14,051 nt of DNA from JAOTYV01 sp041557595 (GTDB lineage: Bacteria; Pseudomonadota; Alphaproteobacteria; UBA8366), in assembly GCA_041557595.1 (NCBI GenBank), contig JBFFGE010000124.1:1-14051 (forward strand), given 5' to 3'. The notes beneath the pieces are model-generated. The model had not been told where the DNA came from. It saw only the letters and a list, made by a program, of their open reading frames with translations, and did not search any database. This document shows, in pieces, positions 1 to 6,274 of this stretch (position 1 is the first letter of the stretch; each line of letters opens with the position of its first letter). The position numbers were made by a program, and so were the translations under genes.

Positions 1-911
1 CCAAGCTCGGGATCAGACATCATCATCTCGAATACCGAGAAGAAGAAATTCGCAAGACACTTGAGCATCTCGAAGACGCAGACCCGTTATGGATGACCAC
101 TTCCGGCGAGGGAAGGCACACATTCATTTACATGCATTGGATGCGTGAAGCCCTCCAACAGCGTGGGATTACCTGCAAACTTAGTGGTCTCGGTGGCGAG
201 GTCTTTAAAGGAAAACTCTATCGCGCGGTTGATAGATTCGGCAACGCGAAAGAAGCCGTTAGGACAGAGCTAACGCTGCCAAAGGCCGAGTGCTTTGGTA
301 TTCGAGGACAAGAGGCGTTACTGCGAACAGAAGACTACTTCATCGAACAAAGCTTCAATGACGCCCCAGAAGGTTTGAGCGATTACCAGTTAACCGATTG
401 GTGGCGTCGGCGTCACACGTTTTCGAGAGGGTGGGCATCACGATATCATAGTTGGGGCGGCGCATTACATTGCCCACTGCTAGATCAGGAAGTTTTGGAT
501 TGCGCTGCGAGCATTCCGGCAGAAGCAATGTTCGATGGCGCGCTGCACGCAGCGGTAACGAATCGATTGCAACCAGTCATCAGCAATATTCCAGTTTCGA
601 GCGGCTCGTTTCCTGGTGTCTTTAAACCAACGGTGGCTTGGCGGCTTAAGAGGCTTGCACTGAAGAAGGTATTTGGCCTCTCGGTACGACAGGCCAACGA
701 TCCTGGTGCGATACGCCCATACATCTTGGATCAATGGAAAGCAGTGGCGCGGCGACTATGTGAGAATCTCCCTGCTTTCGCACCGCTTGTCGAGCGCATT
801 GACGACACACCGCTATTCGGTCTTACCCAGGATTTCCGAATGTATTATCTGATGCGGTTCTTGGATGACCTTATTCACATCCATGGTGTGAATATTACCG
901 AACCACGATAG
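1..911 (+). CDS. Asparagine-synthase-like protein, C-terminal part (5' end outside window)
   Basis: The reading frame is open from base 3 to the TAG at 909-911, giving 302 visible residues, so the gene starts left of the window; the ATG at 93 lies inside the domain and is not the start. The visible part resembles the C-terminal ATP-pyrophosphatase (asparagine synthase) domain: a 'DPLWMTTSGEGRHTF' stretch is followed at visible residues 60-70 by LSGLGGEVFKG, which matches the G-G-(D)E-x-F-x-G signature of the family (AsnB has GSDELFGGY). The rest is a helical domain rich in W, R and H. The N-terminal glutaminase domain and the SGGxDS P-loop, if present, are outside. Family members amidate carboxylates with glutamine or ammonia and ATP; variants in polysaccharide or secondary-metabolite loci modify sugars or peptides. 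The glycosyltransferase downstream fits a surface-polysaccharide setting, but that role is inferred. Base composition is less GC-rich than genes on the right. Confidence 0.72.
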   Translation, partial: KLGIRHHHLEYREEEIRKTLEHLEDADPLWMTTSGEGRHTFIYMHWMREALQQRGITCKLSGLGGEVFKGKLYRAVDRFGNAKEAVRTELTLPKAECFGIRGQEALLRTEDYFIEQSFNDAPEGLSDYQLTDWWRRRHTFSRGWASRYHSWGGALHCPLLDQEVLDCAASIPAEAMFDGALHAAVTNRLQPVISNIPVSSGSFPGVFKPTVAWRLKRLALKKVFGLSVRQANDPGAIRPYILDQWKAVARRLCENLPAFAPLVERIDDTPLFGLTQDFRMYYLMRFLDDLIHIHGVNITEPR

Positions 912-1347
912 ACTTTCGAAGACCCCGCCTCTCGAGCGGAGCCCAAAATACAGAGTTCGCTGTTAGGCTAAGCACGTTCACCCATCCCGAGAAGCGGACT
1001 CAATGGCCTGCAATGGAAAAAGTGGTCCAGGTTGATTGAGAGAGTCTGGCTTATTCTGAACCTTGAAGAAGGAGAAAAGGATGAGCCGGAAGAGATACAC
1101 GCCAGAACAGATTATTGGGATGCTTCGGGAAGCAGAGGTGCTGCTTCCTCAAGGACAGAGGACGGGAGAGGTTTGCCACCACCTAGGTGCGTTGCGGACC
1201 AGCGTTTCCGTCAACATCCCAATGTTTGGCCGATCTTAGTTGGGCGCTTGCCTTTCTCGACAATAACACTGTGTTCTAGGCGGATGTGGCTGACGGCAAC
1301 TAATCTAGCGTAAGTCTGTCCGCTAGTTGGTCGAGCCGGCACACCCC
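912..1347. other. Intergenic scar between asparagine-synthase-like gene and GT-C gene
   Basis: This 436-bp stretch contains no intact gene. It holds the OrfA remnant described separately at 1081-1239. The DNA just before it (about 1004-1080) could be the left end of the same insertion sequence, but I could not find a matching inverted copy on the other side. At 1305-1326 there is a short inverted repeat, CTAGCG, 10 bases, CGCTAG, just past the stop of the minus-strand gene; it has no T-run, so it is at most a weak terminator. Confidence 0.6.
1081..1239 (+). pseudogene. IS3-family transposase OrfA, truncated remnant
   Basis: The frame from the ATG at 1081 to the TAG at 1237-1239 reads 52 residues beginning MSRKRYTPEQIIGMLREAEV and continuing with a Q-G-Q-R-T-G-E-V-C-H-H-L-G stretch. 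This is the typical N-terminus of the IS3-family (IS407/IS2-like) OrfA helix-turn-helix protein. Intact OrfA proteins are about 85-100 residues and continue with a 'GIS..TYYRWR..YGG' segment. Here the similarity stops after LG (about base 1188) and unrelated sequence follows to a stop. A good ribosome-binding sequence (AAGGAG, about 1065-1072) precedes the ATG. No OrfB (DDE catalytic domain) is present. The element is therefore dead, and was either cut by recombination or partly deleted. It could only matter as a relic marking past rearrangement. Confidence 0.8.
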
Positions 1348-2940
1348 TTATTCAGACCGAACATACAATTCAAAATTGCTGACTCGGCCCGCCGACCGGT
1401 AGCGGCGCCAGATCGCCTCGAACGCCGGATCGGTTCGATAAAATTCCAGAAAATCAAATGGTTCTTTGAACCTAAATCTACTAAGATCCACACGGACGAT
1501 TACAAGATCCGGAAGATAACGCTGGAAATCCGCCACCGTCATTTGTATCGTGTGCCGCCGGAGCGATAACAGATGTTCCCGCCGAGGCGTCGTGCGCGCT
1601 GCGGAAAGTTGGTGAACCAAACCGGGCAACGGCCACATGAATGGGAACCGGGAGGCCCAGGCCCGCTGTTCTAGTATCACCATTGGGAACCCGTCACCAA
1701 TATAAGTGCTGAATATAAATATCGACGCGCCCGGCTTCGTAGCTCGGACCATTTTTGTGAGTGGAGCCTTATGATAGCGGTCGAGCCTATGGTGGCCTCC
1801 ACTTAGATGCCAGAGAGCGATCACCAGCACCGCAATCGAAACTGGCAGGCCCCTAATGCCTTGGCGCCTACTACGCGGAAGAACCGGACTAGGATCAAAT
1901 TTTGCGGCGAACGCCGCCAAAAACATTGCCAGGAGCACAAAGAGAGCAACGCGTGCTGGATAATAATGATATCCCCAGCCCTTGTTCTGAATAACAACGG
2001 CAACCAATGCCCCAATAGCGGCGGCCCCAAACGCGCGCGATAACGCCGCATCCGCAGTTGAAAAGGCGGCAAATCGGCTAGCAATCAGAACAATTCCCGT
2101 CAGCACCATGCCCGAGACCGCCGATGGCAAGATCGTTGTCCAATCGCCATCGTACGCGCCATAGAGTTGGGACGCGACCTTCGCAACAGCGAGCCATCCT
2201 GGGAAAAATAGTACTATTACAAGTATATAAACTATCCCTGCCAGAAAAAAGGTTTGAAAGTCCGACCGCAGGACGACGCGTAAAGACCGTTTTCCGATTA
2301 ATGCCACAAGAAATATTGCGATCGGCATCAGCACCAAATAGGGCTTGATGAAAGAGCCGACCGCAGCTGCCGCGCTTATTCCTATTTCTACGCTACGCGA
2401 ATTGCGATGTCGGCCCGTATCCCGGGCGGCAATAGCGACAACAAACGGCAGAAACAGCACCATCGCAATGTGTTCGCGCTGGCCAAATACTGTGCGTGGC
2501 GCGATCAACAAGCACGCGGCACAGGCTACGGTCAAAACGCCGCACTGCAACGCCCGGTCCGAAAACAAGCGGCGCGACATGTTGTGAACGCCATAGATAG
2601 ACGCGCCGATCGACAAATAGAGCGTTATCAGAAACCCCATATAAAGGTTGAGGTCGAACAGACGCGCCACGTAAGCGCCGGGACAATAGATCAGAATTGC
2701 CAGCGGCGCATTGGGCTCGTAAAAATCCTCAAGGTAGGTCCCGCCCGCAATTAGCCGGTCGGCGGCGACGAGAAGCCAGGCAACATCGGTACCCGGCGCC
2801 ATCACCATGGCATGCATATATGCACTGATGAGAAAAAATGTCCCGACCACCAACCAAACCAGGCGGGCATCCCGCCACGGTTCAAACAAAAAGGCAGAAA
2901 GGAATCCGACCGATTGGCGAAATTTTTCAGATCTGTGCAT
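1348..2940 (-). CDS. Polytopic membrane protein, probable GT-C-fold glycosyltransferase
   Basis: This 530-residue protein has about ten hydrophobic membrane segments between residues 28 and 380 and a soluble C-terminal part of about 150 residues. Features typical of lipid-phosphosugar-dependent GT-C transferases (ArnT/PMT/GT39-like) are visible: an acidic residue in the first periplasmic loop (G-T-D52), followed by DFYEPNAPL at 72-80, which resembles the 'D-x-x-E-x-N-P-P-L' loop of that superfamily. FGQREH (152-157) and QNKGWGYHYYP (318-328) look like further conserved loops. By family knowledge such proteins move a sugar from a polyprenyl-phosphate donor to lipid or glycan on the outer face of the inner membrane; the acceptor is unknown. 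The ATG at 2938-2940 puts a short basic leader before the first membrane segment. No strong Shine-Dalgarno is seen. The gene points toward the asparagine-synthase-like gene and away from the PhyH gene, so it is transcribed alone. Confidence 0.72.
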   Translation of the reverse strand: MHRSEKFRQSVGFLSAFLFEPWRDARLVWLVVGTFFLISAYMHAMVMAPGTDVAWLLVAADRLIAGGTYLEDFYEPNAPLAILIYCPGAYVARLFDLNLYMGFLITLYLSIGASIYGVHNMSRRLFSDRALQCGVLTVACAACLLIAPRTVFGQREHIAMVLFLPFVVAIAARDTGRHRNSRSVEIGISAAAAVGSFIKPYLVLMPIAIFLVALIGKRSLRVVLRSDFQTFFLAGIVYILVIVLFFPGWLAVAKVASQLYGAYDGDWTTILPSAVSGMVLTGIVLIASRFAAFSTADAALSRAFGAAAIGALVAVVIQNKGWGYHYYPARVALFVLLAMFLAAFAAKFDPSPVLPRSRRQGIRGLPVSIAVLVIALWHLSGGHHRLDRYHKAPLTKMVRATKPGASIFIFSTYIGDGFPMVILEQRAWASRFPFMWPLPGLVHQLSAARTTPRREHLLSLRRHTIQMTVADFQRYLPDLVIVRVDLSRFRFKEPFDFLEFYRTDPAFEAIWRRYRSAGRVSNFELYVRSE

Positions 2941-3279
2941 GCTGGCCTATCTTCGATCCCCTGCGACGGTCAAACCTTCTGCGTCTCGCAATATCTAAGC
3001 AAGGGCCCAAATGATTATCCAGAATTGAGGTTCGCCCACGGAATGGCTCTATTCCGAAGACACTCAGCGGATCTACCGCTATCGGCTTACTCCATTGGAC
3101 TAATGTACGAATAATTAAGGCATAGTCATGTTATGCCGATATTCTAATCCCACAAGATACGATACTATAAGCTCGGTGTCGGCTAGACGCGCATAAATCG
3201 CGTACTACGATCGGCATCCAAGACAATAACAAAGCCGCTTGAAATATGCGGTGCACGGGTCGGTGGCAGGGGCCCCTAT
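2941..3279. promoter_or_regulatory. Divergent intergenic region between GT-C and PhyH genes
   Basis: These 339 bp separate two divergent genes and must carry both promoters, but I see no convincing -35/-10 pair. At 3119-3137 there is an inverted repeat, GGCATA, 7 bases, TATGCC, that could be an operator. A TATAAG hexamer occurs at about 3168-3173. A 24-codon frame at 3029-3103 (+) reads rather like protein (contains EWLYSEDTQRIYRY) but has no start and may be chance or a decayed gene end. Confidence 0.4.
3268..3277 (+). promoter_or_regulatory. Ribosome-binding site of PhyH gene inside a perfect palindrome
   Basis: AGGGGCCCCT is a perfect 10-base palindrome whose left half is the Shine-Dalgarno sequence, seven bases from the ATG at 3280. 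It supports the chosen start. Intermolecular or tight local pairing could in principle hide it, but without a loop it cannot form a normal hairpin. Confidence 0.5.
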
Positions 3280-4308
3280 ATGCCAAGACGAACCGATCTT
3301 TCCATTCCACCGCGCCCAAAAGGAACATTGCGGCGCTTGAACGATACGTATAAACGCGCCCGCTCCAAGACCCCCTGGCAGCTCATCCGCTCCATGCTCT
3401 TGCGAACGGAACCGGGTTCATCGCTCCTGCGCGCGTATTACCAACGCCGAATGAATTCCGACCAGTGGATTCAGATAAATCGCCTAGCCCTTGAAGCTCA
3501 CCGGTTGAATCGCCGCATCCTTAGCAAGACCGAAACGCGGATTGTCCAGGGTCTCCGAAAGTTTGGAATAGAAAGCACAACAGCGAAGCAACTATTCGGC
3601 GACGACAACTTATTGGCCGCCCTGCAAGCGGATGCAGAAAAAATATTTTGCAGCCCGGTACAGCGTAAACAGATCCAAACCCGGCAAAGCAGCGATGGCG
3701 CCAAATGGTATGTCATTCGTGCACTGGGACTTAATCCGCGACGGCCTGTCCCCGATTCGATTGCCAACGTTGCGCTCGACAACAAAGTACTCGCGATCGT
3801 CAACAGCTATCTCGGACTGTCGTGCCGTTTGCGATACGTCGATCTCTGGTACAATTTGCCGACCCGGCCCAGCGAGCCTCCGATCGATTCCGAATATTGG
3901 CATCGCGACAACGAAGACGCTAAATTTCTAAAACTCTTCGTTTATCTCGATGATGTGGAAGAAGACACCGGGCCTCTCACTTATATTCAAGGGACGCAGC
4001 CTGGTGGTGCCTATGCGGACGTGTTCCCGGCCCAACCGCCGCAGGGATCATACCCGCCGGAATCGCTTCTGCGAAGTGCAATTCCATCGTCGCAAATCAA
4101 AGTTTGCACCGGGAACGCTGGATCTCTCATCTTCTATGACGCTTCTGGGTTTCATAAAGGCGGGCGGGCAACGGATAAGCCCCGGCGTCTGATGGTCGCG
4201 ACATATGCGTCGGACGCGGCAATCGATCCTATTCGCTACCGACTCCAGGACCAGTCCCGATACGACCGCCTCAGCCCCGCCGCCCGCTACGCGATCCGCG
4301 CGGAATAG
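3280..4308 (+). CDS. PhyH (phytanoyl-CoA dioxygenase)-family Fe(II)/2-oxoglutarate oxygenase
   Basis: This 342-residue protein carries the iron facial triad of the PhyH family: H208 and D210 in 'YWHRDNED', and H292 in 'SGFHKGG'. R302 or R303 in 'KPRRLM' is placed to bind the 2-oxoglutarate carboxylate. The double-stranded beta-helix core lies between about residues 140 and 312, including the typical 'EEDTGPLTYIQGTQ' turn. The first 100 or so residues are a basic, helical extension not needed for the core. Family members hydroxylate unactivated C-H bonds, in the archetype at C2 of a fatty acyl-CoA, using O2 and 2-oxoglutarate in the cytoplasm. The start is supported by AGGGG at 3268-3272, seven bases before the ATG. 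The lipid A acyltransferase 130 bp downstream on the same strand hints at an acyl-chain or envelope substrate, but this is inference; bacterial PhyH enzymes also act on sugars and secondary metabolites. Confidence 0.85.
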   Translation: MPRRTDLSIPPRPKGTLRRLNDTYKRARSKTPWQLIRSMLLRTEPGSSLLRAYYQRRMNSDQWIQINRLALEAHRLNRRILSKTETRIVQGLRKFGIESTTAKQLFGDDNLLAALQADAEKIFCSPVQRKQIQTRQSSDGAKWYVIRALGLNPRRPVPDSIANVALDNKVLAIVNSYLGLSCRLRYVDLWYNLPTRPSEPPIDSEYWHRDNEDAKFLKLFVYLDDVEEDTGPLTYIQGTQPGGAYADVFPAQPPQGSYPPESLLRSAIPSSQIKVCTGNAGSLIFYDASGFHKGGRATDKPRRLMVATYASDAAIDPIRYRLQDQSRYDRLSPAARYAIRAE

Positions 4309-4311
4309 CGC

Positions 4312-4346
4312 CAATTCGGGCCGGCGGCCGCGGCGCCACCGAATTG
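4312..4346. terminator. Possible hairpin after the PhyH gene
   Basis: CAATTCGG (4312-4319) and CCGAATTG (4339-4346) are perfect inverted copies around a GC-rich loop that can itself pair, starting three bases after the PhyH stop codon. There is no following T-run, so this may be a transcript-end stabiliser or an attenuating structure between the dioxygenase and acyltransferase genes, not a classic terminator. Confidence 0.4.
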
Positions 4347-4438
4347 CGCCTATTGCGGTGCCTAGCGCCGCTCCTATAAAAGAGGACGCCATCCTTCCCG
4401 CGTTTGGCACGCGGTGAAATTGCGAGGATATTCGCCGC

Positions 4439-5305
4439 ATGAAGCCGCGCCATGCGATCGAAGCGGCCGGCTTGCTCATTGCCGGTGCGATATTCCGACT
4501 CTTGCCGATCGACGGCGCCTCCGCGCTCGGCGGTTTCATCTTCCGCAAGATCGGACCGCTGATCTCCGCCAATCGAATTGCGGAGCGAAATCTGCGCGCG
4601 TCGCTGCCCGAACTGGATGATCCGTCGGTCAAGCGCATTCTGCGCGGCATGTGGGACAATCTCGGCCGCACCGCTGCGGAGTATGTCTATCTGGACCGAT
4701 TTTCCAGCGACCCCGGCCGTGTCGAAGTTGTCGATAAGGATAATCTGCTCGAAAAACTCCGGCAACCGGGCGAGCAATGCATCTTTGTCACCGCCCACTA
4801 TGACAATTGGGAAATCGCCAGCATCGCCAATATGCAGGCGGGGATTCGTCAAACGAACATCTATCGTGCGCCCAACAACCCGCTTGTCGAATCGCTGTTG
4901 CGTCGGGCCCGCGGCCACACGGTCACCGGCGGGCTCTATCCGAAGGGCCGGCGGGGAATGCAGCAGATCGTCAATTCGATCCGCAAAGGGCACTGCATCG
5001 GCATGGTTGCCGATCAGAAAAGCAATGAAGGGATAGCGCTCCCGTTCTTTGGCCGCGACGCGATGACCACGACCGTCCCGGCATCGCTGGCCCGCCGGTA
5101 TAACTGCCCGATCGTTCTGTCCCGGGTGAAACGGTTGCGGGGCGCATGGTTCCAGGTCACCGTCGAAGAATTGCCGATAGACCGAGCCGGCGACCGGGAC
5201 AAGGCCATCCTCGACGCCACCCGGCGCATCAACGCCGCCTTCGAGACCTGGATCCGCGAACGGCCGGAGGCGTGGCTCTGGGTACACCGCCGCTGGCCCG
5301 GCTAA
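4439..5305 (+). CDS. Lipid A biosynthesis (LpxL/HtrB-type) lauroyl/myristoyl acyltransferase family protein
   Basis: This 288-residue protein shows the ordered motifs of the LpxL/LpxM/HtrB lysophospholipid acyltransferase family: the catalytic H-x4-E motif as H120...E125 in 'AHYDNWE', YRAPNNP at 142-148, and 'ADQKSNEGIALPFFGRDA' (191-208) with the substrate-binding segment through 'TVPASLA'. The C-terminus ends with a 'P-E-A-W-L-W-V-H-R-R-W' motif that is characteristic of the family. A hydrophobic N-terminus (residues 8-22) anchors it to the inner membrane. Known members transfer a secondary acyl chain from acyl-ACP to Kdo2-lipid IVA at the inner leaflet. Length matches the usual 290-310. 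The ATG at 4439 is preceded by GAGGA at about 4422-4426. It follows the PhyH gene by 130 bp on the same strand, with a hairpin between them, so co-transcription is possible but not certain. Which acyl chain or acceptor it uses is unknown. Confidence 0.9.
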   Translation: MKPRHAIEAAGLLIAGAIFRLLPIDGASALGGFIFRKIGPLISANRIAERNLRASLPELDDPSVKRILRGMWDNLGRTAAEYVYLDRFSSDPGRVEVVDKDNLLEKLRQPGEQCIFVTAHYDNWEIASIANMQAGIRQTNIYRAPNNPLVESLLRRARGHTVTGGLYPKGRRGMQQIVNSIRKGHCIGMVADQKSNEGIALPFFGRDAMTTTVPASLARRYNCPIVLSRVKRLRGAWFQVTVEELPIDRAGDRDKAILDATRRINAAFETWIRERPEAWLWVHRRWPG

Positions 5306-5333
5306 ATCGCCGCGCCATGCAACGATGGAAAAT

Positions 5334-5369
5334 CCGGCGGACGTCTAAATGACCGCCGGCTCAAGCCGG
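5334..5369. terminator. Stem-loops between convergent genes (possible bidirectional terminator)
   Basis: Between the convergent acyltransferase (+) and regulator (-) genes there are two overlapping inverted repeats: CCGGCGG (5334-5340) with CCGCCGG (5353-5359), and CCGGCT (5356-5361) with AGCCGG (5364-5369) around a two-base loop. The location suits transcription termination from either side; a clear T-run is lacking. Confidence 0.45.
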
Positions 5370-5405
5370 AACCAACCGTTCAGGCAACACGTCGCCGACC
5401 GGATT

Positions 5406-6068
5406 TTACGAACCGTCGGATTTGGGTAGCGTCGCCATTCCCGTTTCGATGGCCCAAAGCGCTGCTTGCGTGCGGTTCCGCACGTCGATTTTCCGCAACA
5501 GCGATTTTACATGGATCTTCACCGTGGCTTCGGCAATTTCCAACTGACGCGCGATAACTTTATTGGACGAGCCCGCGCTCAGGCATCGCAGAATATCCAT
5601 TTCACGATCTGTCAAATTGGTGATCGGCGGCTTGGATACGACGCGCGGCATCTGACCGACCGCCCATGCACGGGACAAATCCGACGCAAACACCTTCTCG
5701 CCGAGTTCGATCAATTTGAGAGAATGTCCGAACGCCGCGGGTCCGATCGAGCTAAGAAGATATCCGCTCGCCCCACCCGCGAGGCAGTCGGTAAACTCCT
5801 CGACCGAAAGAACCGGCGCCAGCACCAAGACGCGCGCAAGCGCGAAGGCCCCGCGAAGATCCCGGATCGCATTGCCGGGGATCGATTCCGGTGAACCGCC
5901 GATAACGATCACGATATCCGGTGCGCTTGAATCTTCCGCCTGCGCCAGGCACTCGGCGACGGAATCGAATTCGCCCGCTACCCGAAAAGACTCTTCCGGC
6001 AGGTAGCTGCGCAATCCGTGACGAAACAGAGCGGTCCCGCCAATCAGGTATATTTCCGTAGTATTCAT
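5406..6068 (-). CDS. LuxR/NarL-family transcriptional regulator with degenerate receiver domain
   Basis: This 220-residue protein has a receiver-like N-terminal domain (about 5-125) and a C-terminal LuxR helix-turn-helix (about 149-212: 'LTDREMDILRCLSAGSSNKVIARQLEIAEATVKIHVKSLLRKI'-type signature, seen in pieces at 152-194). The output domain is well conserved, including the recognition helix 'EATVKIHVKSL'. The receiver lacks the phosphorylation chemistry: the acidic pair is G10-G11 (IYLIGGTALFRHG), the phospho-acceptor position is I56/G57 in 'PDIVIVIGG', the switch Thr/Ser position is A84, and the conserved Lys of 'GYLLK' is S106. It should bind DNA as a dimer in the cytoplasm without classical phosphorylation, perhaps sensing a ligand or a partner protein. 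The ATG at 6066-6068 is preceded in frame by a TGA four codons upstream, so the start is well fixed. No histidine kinase lies nearby. Target genes are unknown; autoregulation through the AT-rich upstream block is possible. Confidence 0.88.
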   Translation of the reverse strand: MNTTEIYLIGGTALFRHGLRSYLPEESFRVAGEFDSVAECLAQAEDSSAPDIVIVIGGSPESIPGNAIRDLRGAFALARVLVLAPVLSVEEFTDCLAGGASGYLLSSIGPAAFGHSLKLIELGEKVFASDLSRAWAVGQMPRVVSKPPITNLTDREMDILRCLSAGSSNKVIARQLEIAEATVKIHVKSLLRKIDVRNRTQAALWAIETGMATLPKSDGS

Positions 6069-6099
6069 GGGCGCGTTTCAATCAACACGCCCCTCCCCC
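6069..6099 (-). promoter_or_regulatory. Leader hairpin and purine-rich tract of the LuxR-type gene
   Basis: On the transcript strand a G-rich Shine-Dalgarno-like tract (GGGGGAGGGG, 6090-6099) lies about 21 bases before the ATG, too far for normal use. Between them GGGCGTGTT (6084-6092) can pair with AACGCGCCC (6069-6077), with one G-U pair, around a six-base loop that ends directly at the start codon. The stem also takes in the last G's of the purine tract. Folding would either bring the tract near the ATG or mask it. Confidence 0.45.
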
Positions 6100-6274
6100 A
6101 TCCTTTTACTATCATACCTGCGGTAATTATACTAGTTTTATTTATTAGTATCGTTGTATTTGAAAAACTAATATTAATAATTTTTCAACTATTTTAAATA
6201 AAATCCACAATTAGCGCAGTATTTACCATATTTTCCTTTCTATGCTTGAGTATTCGCGAGCTCAATTCGCCGCC
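6100..6274 (-). promoter_or_regulatory. AT-rich promoter region of the LuxR-type gene
   Basis: The block from about 6105 to 6245 is very AT-rich in an otherwise GC-rich neighbourhood. On the minus strand it contains a perfect TATAAT (6126-6131), about 60 bases before the regulator's ATG, with no good -35 at the usual distance, which would fit activator dependence. Upstream at 6160-6188 is a 29-bp dyad: TTGAAAAA and TTTTTCAA arms with 12 of 14 positions paired, a plausible operator. A second smaller symmetric sequence, ACTA to TAGT, spans 6131-6149 next to the -10 hexamer. Confidence 0.5.
6160..6188. promoter_or_regulatory. 29-bp AT-rich dyad, putative operator
   Basis: The arms TTGAAAAA (6160-6167) and TTTTTCAA (6181-6188) are perfect inverted copies and the centre is also largely symmetric. 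It sits about 30 bp upstream of the TATAAT hexamer read toward the LuxR-type gene, a position suited to an activator or autoregulator dimer. Runs of A/T alone could produce part of the symmetry by chance. Confidence 0.4.

Noticed and set aside
1032..1313. 93-codon plus-strand frame
   Set aside because: It overlaps the OrfA remnant in another frame; the transposase similarity is in the frame from 1081.
3029..3103. Short protein-like frame (EWLYSEDTQRIYRY) in the divergent gap
   Set aside because: Too short, no start codon and no family I can name; possibly chance or a decayed gene end.
4271..5287. 338-codon minus-strand frame opposite the acyltransferase
   Set aside because: The plus strand carries the full LpxL motif set; the antisense translation has none.
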